From: an uncultured Coprococcus sp.
GTDB lineage: Bacteria; Bacillota; Clostridia; Lachnospirales; Lachnospiraceae
Assembly: GCA_900557435.1 (NCBI GenBank)
Contig: USSH01000190.1
Location: forward strand, 1 to 5,277
DNA: 5,277 nt
Direction: 5' to 3'
Below, piece by piece: positions 1 through 5,277 of the stretch. A model generated the notes under the pieces. The model searched no databases, was not told the origin of the DNA, and was given only the letters and a program-made list of their open reading frames with translations. Within the stretch, counting starts at the first letter, position 1. Each line of letters opens with the position of its first letter. The position numbers were made by a program, and so were the translations under genes.

Positions 1-1187
1 AGTATATCCCCTCCCTTATAGAACCATCTGATGAGTGCCTCCGCACCCGTGAGCTTGTCATTCTGCGGATTATACTTTGGCTGCAGATACACCATAAGAT
101 CCTCGTTCTCTATGGCATCCGGAAGCTCCAGCTTGTATTGCTGCGCCATAGTGTATTCCTTCTTCATCTCAGAGGTATATATCTTGATCTCATTGACATT
201 CGTTTTGATACACTGAAGATGTGCCATCTGGGCCATATCCTCAATACGCATGGACATATTCAGCTTCTCAAACTCATCGTAGAATACAAGTCCACAACTG
301 TAGAATATCTTATACTTCCTGTTGGATGGAAGCTGTCCAATCTCCTCAAAGAATGAATACAGTCTGCTCTCTATCTCATGCTCCGGCATATACTTAATGA
401 TCATAGCGAAATCATCGTTCTCGCACTTGGCCGAATACAGTATCCAGTCCTGTTTCGTCATCGAATCACATATATATCTGAAGAGATCCTTTGCAACCTC
501 TCTTCCCATAACATTATTGATAAGCCTGAACCCCTTGATATCGAATCTGGCAAATATAAACTGATCAAGGCCTATATATTCACACTGTTCCAGTTTCTCT
601 TTAAGCCATGTCCAGTTATAGTATCCTGTCGCCGGCTCTCTGTAGGCAATTTCATACAGATCCCTCTTGCTCATATTGTCTAGTGTGAGCATCTCTTCCG
701 TCTTCGTCTTTTTCGACCACACAGGTATCTCAACACATAGACTGTCCGCGCTCTCCATATAACATATGTATGGAAGTTTATGATTGGAAACTATATGGAG
801 TTTCTCTGTCTCTATATACAGCTTGGCATATGAATAAGCCATAGTCATAAGCCTTGGTATATCCTCTATAAGAGATATATCAAAGCCTTTTATATCCACC
901 ACATCAAACCCCGGTATAGTCACACTGACGCAACCCTGTGGAATCTGTTCCATGTCGCTGTAACCTATCTCAACACCACCACAAAGCCTTGAGTATCCGG
1001 CATCCATCATCTTATCAGGCATATAAAATAAGGCCCTGTTTGCCAGCGGCCTATACACATTGCTGAATATCTTATACCAATCATATCCGTTTTCCTGACA
1101 AAAATTGTCAAATCCTTCCGCCTCCCGAGATCTCAATACATAGAGTTTTCTCTTCGGCTTATATGCCTTTGACCATTGGTGTTCCAT
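1..1187 (-). CDS. GyrI-like sensor / degenerate GGDEF / EAL c-di-GMP signalling protein (partial, C-terminus off window)
   Basis: Reverse-strand frame open from ATG at 1187 to the left edge (395 codons plus 2 nt, no stop). The start is fixed by an in-frame TAG at 1191-1193, and the next in-frame Met is about residue 56. Residues ~1-165 resemble a GyrI-like/AraC effector-binding fold: a mid-domain stretch IPQGCVSVTIPG (82-93) and a closing strand CVEIPVWSKK (151-160), the pattern seen at the end of such domains. Residues ~180-300 are a GGDEF fold: EPATGYYNWTWLKEKL (184-199) matches the usual DxLTGLxNR entry, and FDIKGFRLINN (215-225) keeps the metal-site-like Asp216. The signature is ENDDF (256-260) instead of GGDEF, with no RxxD I-site upstream, so cyclase activity is unlikely. 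From ~362, NEDLMVYLQPKYNP and GAEALIRW (E383-A384-L385) open an EAL phosphodiesterase domain with the motif glutamate intact; the other catalytic residues lie off the window. No membrane segment is visible, so it is probably cytoplasmic. GGDEF-EAL is secure; the GyrI assignment is moderate. Confidence 0.88.
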   Translation of the reverse strand, partial: MEHQWSKAYKPKRKLYVLRSREAEGFDNFCQENGYDWYKIFSNVYRPLANRALFYMPDKMMDAGYSRLCGGVEIGYSDMEQIPQGCVSVTIPGFDVVDIKGFDISLIEDIPRLMTMAYSYAKLYIETEKLHIVSNHKLPYICYMESADSLCVEIPVWSKKTKTEEMLTLDNMSKRDLYEIAYREPATGYYNWTWLKEKLEQCEYIGLDQFIFARFDIKGFRLINNVMGREVAKDLFRYICDSMTKQDWILYSAKCENDDFAMIIKYMPEHEIESRLYSFFEEIGQLPSNRKYKIFYSCGLVFYDEFEKLNMSMRIEDMAQMAHLQCIKTNVNEIKIYTSEMKKEYTMAQQYKLELPDAIENEDLMVYLQPKYNPQNDKLTGAEALIRWFYKGGDI

Positions 1188-1200
1188 AATCTATCTACTA

Positions 1201-1205
1201 CCTCT
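1201..1205 (-). promoter_or_regulatory. weak, distant ribosome binding site for the GGDEF/EAL gene
   Basis: Read on the minus strand, AGAGG lies 13 nt upstream of the ATG at 1187, longer than the usual 6-9 nt. No better purine-rich site lies closer, and the in-frame TAG at 1191-1193 rules out an upstream start. Translation initiation may be modest, as is common for signalling proteins. Confidence 0.35.
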
Positions 1206-1223
1206 TATCCTGCACGACGGCAA

Positions 1224-1242
1224 TATTACAATGTTATTACAA
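1224..1242. repeat. paired 8-bp direct repeat TATTACAA, 11-bp period
   Basis: TATTACAA occurs perfectly at 1224-1231 and again at 1235-1242, i.e. TTGTAATA twice on the minus strand, spaced one helical turn apart. The pair lies just downstream of the candidate minus-strand -10 box at 1251-1259. That position would suit a repressor site or an early-leader element for the c-di-GMP gene. In AT-rich intergenic DNA this could be chance. Confidence 0.3.
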
Positions 1243-1250
1243 CTCTTATC

Positions 1251-1259
1251 ATTCTATCA
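1251..1259 (-). promoter_or_regulatory. candidate extended -10 promoter of the GGDEF/EAL gene
   Basis: On the minus strand the sequence reads TGATAGAAT: a TG extension, one base, then TAGAAT (5/6 match to TATAAT). No good -35 sits 17 bp upstream; the hexamer there is TGGCTT. An extended -10 can work without one. Transcription would begin near 1244, leaving a leader of about 57 nt. Motif inspection only. Confidence 0.3.
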
Positions 1260-1333
1260 CATAATTCGTCTTCAAGCCACACTTAATATATTTTTGTTTT
1301 GGAAAATAAATAGCAAAGTTTCGATTTTTTTCG

Positions 1334-1362
1334 TTGAATTTTTACCATATATTTGTTAGCAT
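1334..1362 (+). promoter_or_regulatory. candidate sigma-A promoter of the antiporter-terD operon
   Basis: A -35 TTGAAT (1334-1339, 4/6), a 17-bp spacer, and a -10 TAGCAT (1357-1362, 4/6) preceded by the TG extension at 1354-1355. The upstream DNA (1285-1333) is rich in A and T tracts, as in UP elements. Predicted start near 1369 gives a leader of about 35 nt holding the AGGAGG site. This is the best-spaced pair in the region, but based on motifs only. Confidence 0.45.
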
Positions 1363-1389
1363 AGATACGGTTTTTCAATTATAATTAAT

Positions 1390-1395
1390 AGGAGG
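1390..1395 (+). promoter_or_regulatory. strong ribosome binding site of the antiporter gene
   Basis: A perfect AGGAGG ends 8 nt before the ATG at 1404. It settles this ATG as the start and implies efficient translation. Confidence 0.85.
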
Positions 1396-1403
1396 CAAAA
1401 ACA

Positions 1404-2852
1404 ATGAAAAACAAGTTATTTCTAGGTCTTGGCACATTTATCTCTCTCATTGGTCTTTCACAGATAAATGTTCTGGCGGCAAGCAGCGAATCCGGTTCTA
1501 AGACTCTCGGCGCCGAGCTTCCCCTTACATGGTGCATCCCTTTCGTATGTATGCTCCTATGTATAGCGGTCATGCCACTTATCGCCGGTGAATGGTGGGA
1601 TAAGCACAAGCAGTGGGCCGTTGCCGGCTGGTCTCTTTTATTTTTAATACCATTTGCCATATTCCACGGTTTTGGAACCATGGGCGAGCAGTTGCTCGAA
1701 GTAATGATAGGCGACTACCTCACTTTCATAGTATTGCTCTTCGCGCTCTTCTGTGTTGCAGGCAATATATCACTTGAAGGCGATCTGGTCGGAACCCCAA
1801 AACTTAATGTGATTCTTCTGCTGATAGGAACACTTCTTTCAAGCTGGATCGGTACCACAGGTGCCAGTATGCTCATGATCCGCCCTATCATCAAGGCAAA
1901 TAAATGGAGACGAAGAAAAGTACAGATCATAGTTTTCTTCATCTTCCTCGTATCAAATATCGGTGGATGTCTCACCCCTGTTGGTGATCCTCCACTCCTG
2001 ATGGGATTTATGAATGGAGTTGACTTCTTCTGGAGTCTGCGTCTGGCAAAGGTTATGGTGGTAAACCTTATCATACTCCTTACAGTATTCTTCATCCTCG
2101 ACACCAGAGCATATAAGAAGGATATTGCTGACGGACGTGTGCAGCCTGTATTTGACAAGGATACAAAGAAGCCCGTCAAACTTAAAGGCGCGCACAATAT
2201 CATATTCCTTGTTATGATAGTCGGTGCAGTTATACTCAGCGGCGTTCTCCCTATGAAGTTCCCTGTATTTGCAAAGGGCATCAACTTCTGTGAAGGTGTG
2301 ACTCTCTCATGGGCTTCAATCATCGAGATCGTCATCATGCTTGCTGCTGCACTCCTGTCATTCAAGACAACAAGCAAAAAAGTCCGCAAGTCAAATAACT
2401 TCACATGGGGTGCTATCGAAGAAGTTGCCATACTGTTCATCGGTATATTCATAACCATGATTCCGGCTCTTCTCATCCTCAAGGCGAGAGGCTCAGAGCT
2501 CGGACTCACACACCCGGCACAGTTCTTCTGGATGACCGGATTGTTGTCAAGTTTCCTTGATAACACACCTACATATCTTGTATTCTTCACGACCGCTGCT
2601 TCCAGTGGATTTACTGAGGGTATAAGTACAGCTATGGGTATCGTACCTCAGGTTATGCTGATGGCTATATCATGTGGTGCCGTATTCATGGGTGCAAACA
2701 CTTACATTGGAAATGCGCCAAACTTTATGGTGCGCTCAATAGCTGAAGAAAATGGTATCAAGATGCCTTCATTTGTTGGATATCTTGCATGGTCAGTTGC
2801 AATTCTTGTACCTACTTTCTTCATTGATACACTGTTATTCTTCTTACACTAG
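1404..2852 (+). CDS. NhaD/CitMHS-type cation:proton antiporter (ArsB/NhaD ion transporter superfamily)
   Basis: A 482-residue polytopic membrane protein, full length for the family, with a perfect SD. The first ~25 residues form a signal-peptide-like segment (MKNK, hydrophobic run to INVLAA), followed by roughly 12 membrane spans. The duplicated transporter core shows typical motifs: WIGTTGASMLMIRP (148-161), SNIGGCLTPVGDPPLLMGF (184-202) containing Asp195 in a GDPP turn, FLDNTPTYLVF (384-394), and GANTYIGNAPNFMVR (430-444). These are re-entrant-loop and unwound-helix motifs of ArsB/NhaD/CitT-fold proteins; the GDPPLLMGF version matches the group annotated as putative citrate transport or sodium:proton antiporter (CitMHS_2). 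The canonical NhaD stretch GDVTTTMLW is absent, so a Na+/H+ role is a family-level inference, and organic anion or another cation remains possible. It is first in an operon with the TerD-like gene. The cytoplasmic loop ~234-262 is highly charged. Confidence 0.88.
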   Translation: MKNKLFLGLGTFISLIGLSQINVLAASSESGSKTLGAELPLTWCIPFVCMLLCIAVMPLIAGEWWDKHKQWAVAGWSLLFLIPFAIFHGFGTMGEQLLEVMIGDYLTFIVLLFALFCVAGNISLEGDLVGTPKLNVILLLIGTLLSSWIGTTGASMLMIRPIIKANKWRRRKVQIIVFFIFLVSNIGGCLTPVGDPPLLMGFMNGVDFFWSLRLAKVMVVNLIILLTVFFILDTRAYKKDIADGRVQPVFDKDTKKPVKLKGAHNIIFLVMIVGAVILSGVLPMKFPVFAKGINFCEGVTLSWASIIEIVIMLAAALLSFKTTSKKVRKSNNFTWGAIEEVAILFIGIFITMIPALLILKARGSELGLTHPAQFFWMTGLLSSFLDNTPTYLVFFTTAASSGFTEGISTAMGIVPQVMLMAISCGAVFMGANTYIGNAPNFMVRSIAEENGIKMPSFVGYLAWSVAILVPTFFIDTLLFFLH

Positions 2853-2857
2853 GGGGG
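2851..2857 (+). promoter_or_regulatory. ribosome binding site of the terD-like gene, overlapping the upstream stop codon
   Basis: AGGGGGG begins within the antiporter TAG stop codon (2850-2852) and ends 7 nt before the ATG at 2865. The ribosome that terminates on the antiporter therefore sits on this site, so translational coupling of the two genes is likely. The run of six G is an unusual SD form. Confidence 0.75.
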
Positions 2858-2864
2858 TATTTTT

Positions 2865-3482
2865 ATGAATGAATTTGTTGTAAAAGATGATAACAAACTA
2901 ACAGTCGGCATAGGCTGGGATGCCAAAAAAGTCGATCTCAAGAAAAAAATAAAAATAGCTATAGACAGCATTATGAGTGCCACCTCAGAAGATACCTACG
3001 ATCTCAATCTTGCTGCCATCGTTGAACATAACGACGGCTCGGATCCTGAGCTGGTATTCTGGGGTCACAAATACAGCCGCAGCGATTCTGTTGTCCTCAA
3101 GGGCGATGAAAGGACCGGTGAAAAAGAAGGAATTGATGAGGAGATGCGTATCTACCTTGACAGAGGTGAAAATGTCGGACGTATCATACTCTTCCTCTAC
3201 ATATATAATGGCAATCTCCATAAACAGTGTCTTGCCGAGGTTGATAATGTATTTGCACTCATAAAATGTAAGCACACTGAAAAGGTTTATGTCAGAGAGG
3301 ATGCTATCTTCAAGGCATGTGAAGACGCAAAGCATAACAACTGCTATGTATTTGGCGAAGTAATTCACAACGGCGATGAATGGATCGTGAGGGAGCGCTC
3401 ACAGTTCCTTCCATACGACAAATCAGAAGATATATTTGAGTATTACACCTCAAGACATTATGTTCCTGAAGAGGACGACTAA
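2865..3482 (+). CDS. TerD-family stress protein, probably Ca2+-binding (divergent)
   Basis: 205 residues, soluble and acidic, slightly longer than the ~190-residue TerD norm. TerD landmarks appear in order: LTVGIGWD (12-19, usual vGLGWD), YDLNLAAIV (45-53, usual FDLDAS), LVFWGHKYSRSDSVVLKGD (63-81, usual FYNN..S.DGSV.H.GD), TGEKEGIDEEMRIYL (84-98, usual TGEGDGDDE...vdL), IILFLYIYNG (107-116), and FGEVIHNGDEWIVR (163-176, usual FGELYR..GEWKF). TerD domains bind Ca2+ through acidic loops and occur in tellurite, phage and stress responses. Here some acidic positions differ: N48 for Asp, I90 for the first Asp of GDDE, K87 for Gly, so metal binding may be altered. Residues ~20-45 (KKVDLKKKIK...) form a basic insertion, and the tail ends PEEDD. 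It starts 12 bp after the antiporter stop and is followed by a terminator, so it is second and last in the operon. TerD membership is fairly sure; function is unknown. Confidence 0.82.
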   Translation: MNEFVVKDDNKLTVGIGWDAKKVDLKKKIKIAIDSIMSATSEDTYDLNLAAIVEHNDGSDPELVFWGHKYSRSDSVVLKGDERTGEKEGIDEEMRIYLDRGENVGRIILFLYIYNGNLHKQCLAEVDNVFALIKCKHTEKVYVREDAIFKACEDAKHNNCYVFGEVIHNGDEWIVRERSQFLPYDKSEDIFEYYTSRHYVPEEDD

Positions 3483-3501
3483 TACACGACGACTAATACA
3501 C
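3474..3501. repeat. perfect 14-bp tandem duplication across the terD-like stop codon
   Basis: GACGACTAATACAC occurs at 3474-3487 and immediately again at 3488-3501 with no mismatch. The first copy encodes the last two Asp codons, the TAA stop and 5 nt beyond; the second is untranslated. The exact identity suggests a recent replication-slippage duplication. Confidence 0.9.
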
Positions 3502-3505
3502 AAGG

Positions 3506-3550
3506 AAAGCCCCCGGTTTCCGGTTTTTAAACCAGAAGCCGGGGGCTTTT
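3506..3550 (+). terminator. rho-independent terminator of the antiporter-terD operon
   Basis: AAAGCCCCCGG (3506-3516) pairs perfectly with CCGGGGGCTTT (3539-3549). The stem extends inward through TTTC/GAAG (one G-U pair), then past a C-A mismatch to GGTT/AACC around a small TTTA loop. It ends in TTTT at the 3' side. It lies 24 nt after the terD-like stop. On the opposite strand the same hairpin is followed only by TTTCCTT, so it may also terminate the convergent DUF4173 gene, less efficiently. Confidence 0.92.
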
Positions 3551-3580
3551 GTATATATTGATCTATGATTCCTCATTCCA

Positions 3581-5277
3581 CTACTTTATATAATTCTCTA
3601 TAGCCTTTGAAGCTCTGTATCTGGAGAAATTAAAGCCTCTGATATATCCCTTGTCATCATTCTCCTCAAGTATATTTTCAAATCTCTCTTCCACCGTGTC
3701 GTCTCTCCAGTAGTATTTGTCCTCGCTATACTTCGAAACTGCCTCCTCCATGGTCATTTCAGGCGGGATGTCTTTGGTTCTGAAATAATCGATCAAATAT
3801 GGAACTCCATCACTACCTATATCCATCACATACTCAATATCCACTTCCTTTCCATTGTGTGCCTGACTGATATTGTACTTCGATATCACTGCACCAGGTC
3901 TGACAAATGCATACAGTGTAAACATAACCATAACCGTCAAAAATATGTATCTGAACAGCGGCATATTTCTCCAAAACAGGCTTATGATAACACCTAACAT
4001 CACAATAGATGTGACTATCAGTGCCCATATCGTATTAATCCTCAGATATGTGAGAGCATATTCCTTTATGTACATCGAAAGTCTCACCGCTGAAGACGCA
4101 ATCATGATATAGGTGCATATACACATAACTACCAACACAGTCTTCAGCACTACGCTTTTTCTAAATATAGCATTGAATATCAACACTATACATACATTTA
4201 CGACTGCAACAAATAGAAGCTGGAAAAATCCACGTCTGGCATACTCTGCATATGTCATGTCATCCGGAAGTCCTGCACTGTTCATGAACAGATATATGAT
4301 CTGGACAACGGCAAATATGAGATAAAACGCCGTAAGCACAACCGTTATCGTTATACCTATCACCGGTTCATAGCTTCCTTCCTTAGGTACATTTGCCCCC
4401 AGATCCCTTCTGCCCGTCTTTACAATAAAACCATACACAAAGAAGAATATCACAGCTGCAAAGATCACGATCTTGACAACATCCCACGAATAGAACAGCT
4501 TGCCAAATATATCCTTTATAACCTTGGCAAATACCGGATCAGCCGATGACAGCAGGTTCAGTATAATGACAAGAAGCGGAAGCGCTATTGCAAAGCCGAG
4601 GAGAACATACATAAGCTTGGAATTGCGCTTTTTACCCGTCTCTTCACGCTCTGCTCTTCTATCTGCAAAAGGCATATTTATGTATCCAATAGCTCCGAAG
4701 AACATCTCAAGGAAGGATATGATACCTTTAATAATGCCGTGATTTTCTGTATCATTGTAATACGACATCACTGCGTACATTTCCGTCAATATTATTCCAA
4801 CATTACAGCCAAATATCATACATGACTCATCTGTAAGACTAACCGCTATCGATAAAAGCATTATGATAATAAAGTACGGTACAAGTTTCATCTGGCTTTT
4901 CGATACAGAACCTGTATCTGATCCCGAGTCAGCAGAACGCCTCTTTTCTCCACGAGAAATATTCACGCTTATAAATGCTATCGATACCACAGCCATAACT
5001 GCAGACAAAATGCTTGACCAGTTATTATATAGACACGCTGCACTCACTATGGCATATATGAGTACCGGTATTCCAAACATCTTAAACCGTTCTGCAGATA
5101 TTGCAGGATTTCTTCTCTGCGGTGGTCTCGTGGCTCTATACCCCTGTGGTGGAACTCCCATTCCTCCGTTCATATATCCCGGCGGTGGTGGCGTGCCCGG
5201 TCCCATTCCATTCGTATACCCCGGCGGTGGTGGTGTGCCCGGTCCCATTCCATTCGTATACCCCGGCGGTGGTGGCG
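3581..5277 (-). CDS. DUF4173-like polytopic membrane protein with Pro-rich repeat N-terminus (partial, start off window)
   Basis: Reverse-strand frame from the right edge to a TAG at 3581-3583; 564 complete residues are visible. The first in-window Met codon (5246-5248) is not the real start: it lies inside a PPPPGYTNGMGPGT repeat that continues in frame to 5277, with no SD before it. Numbering from that Met, residues 1-~40 are Pro/Gly-rich repeat, ~57-450 hold about 12 membrane spans, and ~450-555 are a charged soluble tail. Recognisable DUF4173-like stretches are MTYAEYARRGFFQLLFVAVVN (331-351), a tyrosine/arginine-rich turn between spans, and SAVRLSMYIKEYALTYLRI (386-404); the tail includes VDIEYVMDIGSDGVPYLIDYF (469-489). 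A charged loop with GEKRRSADSGSDTGSVSKSQ (100-119) separates the first span pair from the rest. The molecular function of this family is not established. Its convergent orientation argues for separate transcription from the antiporter operon. Family call moderate to good; role unknown. Confidence 0.8.
   Translation of the reverse strand, partial: PPPPGYTNGMGPGTPPPPGYTNGMGPGTPPPPGYMNGGMGVPPQGYRATRPPQRRNPAISAERFKMFGIPVLIYAIVSAACLYNNWSSILSAVMAVVSIAFISVNISRGEKRRSADSGSDTGSVSKSQMKLVPYFIIIMLLSIAVSLTDESCMIFGCNVGIILTEMYAVMSYYNDTENHGIIKGIISFLEMFFGAIGYINMPFADRRAEREETGKKRNSKLMYVLLGFAIALPLLVIILNLLSSADPVFAKVIKDIFGKLFYSWDVVKIVIFAAVIFFFVYGFIVKTGRRDLGANVPKEGSYEPVIGITITVVLTAFYLIFAVVQIIYLFMNSAGLPDDMTYAEYARRGFFQLLFVAVVNVCIVLIFNAIFRKSVVLKTVLVVMCICTYIMIASSAVRLSMYIKEYALTYLRINTIWALIVTSIVMLGVIISLFWRNMPLFRYIFLTVMVMFTLYAFVRPGAVISKYNISQAHNGKEVDIEYVMDIGSDGVPYLIDYFRTKDIPPEMTMEEAVSKYSEDKYYWRDDTVEERFENILEENDDKGYIRGFNFSRYRASKAIENYIK
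5178..5277 (-). repeat. 42-bp in-frame tandem repeats encoding a 14-residue Pro-rich unit
   Basis: Unit 1 (5178-5219) and unit 2 (5220-5261) are identical except for one C/T change at a silent position (ACG versus ACA Thr). A third copy begins at 5262 and matches through the edge at 5277. Each codes for one MGPGTPPPPGYTNG unit on the minus strand. A degenerate partial copy follows at the protein level (MNGGMGVPPQGY). The total copy number is unknown because the array leaves the window. Confidence 0.93.

Noticed and set aside
31..683. Overlapping plus-strand open frames of 61-101 codons
   Set aside because: They lie antisense to the continuous GGDEF/EAL frame, whose translation matches known domains; the short frames show no domain signal.
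1380..1385. Perfect TATAAT as the -10 box of the antiporter gene
   Set aside because: Transcription from it would begin near 1392, inside the AGGAGG site, and there is no credible -35 17 bp upstream; the pair at 1334-1362 fits better.
1188..1403. Possible c-di-GMP riboswitch or other structured leader between the divergent genes
   Set aside because: The predicted leaders are only about 35 and 57 nt, and no conserved riboswitch core or terminator-like hairpin is visible.
1715..2590. 291-codon open frame antisense to the antiporter gene
   Set aside because: It is a shadow of a well-supported membrane transporter; its translation has no recognisable family features, and no SD-led start is evident.
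2985..3368. 127-codon minus-strand frame inside the terD-like gene, plus a 95-codon plus-strand frame at 2977-3264
   Set aside because: Both overlap the TerD-family frame, which has ordered family motifs and a strong SD; neither alternative shows a known motif or SD.
5246..5248. ATG as the start of the DUF4173 protein
   Set aside because: The frame stays open upstream to 5277 and keeps encoding the same PPPPGYTNG repeat, and there is no SD; the true start is outside the window.

Overview
The window looks like chromosome of a low-to-mid GC anaerobic Firmicute, most likely a Lachnospiraceae-type Clostridia (Coprococcus/Roseburia-like). The reasons are strong AGGAGG-type Shine-Dalgarno sites, frequent ATA isoleucine codons, a DUF4173-type membrane protein and a c-di-GMP protein with a degenerate GGDEF domain. 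This placement is inference from style, not a database match. No tRNA, rRNA, CRISPR array or insertion sequence is visible.

Layout. (1) Bases 1-1187, minus strand: the N-terminal 395 codons of a c-di-GMP signalling protein cut by the left edge. It reads as a GyrI-like (AraC effector-binding-like) sensor domain, a degenerate GGDEF domain and the beginning of an EAL domain. (2) Bases 1188-1403: a 216-bp divergent intergenic region with a candidate promoter in each direction. (3) Bases 1404-3482, plus strand: a two-gene operon of an NhaD/CitMHS-type cation:proton antiporter and, 12 bp later, a TerD-family (tellurite-resistance/Ca2+-binding stress) protein. (4) Bases 3483-3580: a short convergent intergenic region with a 14-bp tandem duplication across the terD-like stop codon and a strong rho-independent terminator. 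(5) Bases 3581-5277, minus strand: a polytopic DUF4173-like membrane protein. Its proline-rich N-terminal tail is made of 42-bp tandem repeats running off the right edge, so its true start lies outside the window.

How the genes may work together. The antiporter and TerD-like protein are almost certainly co-transcribed: the SD of the second gene begins inside the stop codon of the first, and one terminator follows. Ter stress systems are known to pair soluble TerD-type Ca2+-binding proteins with membrane transporters such as TerC. An NhaD-like exchanger in that partner role is the most suggestive system-level signal here, though the coupling is inferred only from synteny. The c-di-GMP protein is divergently transcribed and may share control from the 216-bp region. 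The DUF4173 protein is convergent and probably independent.
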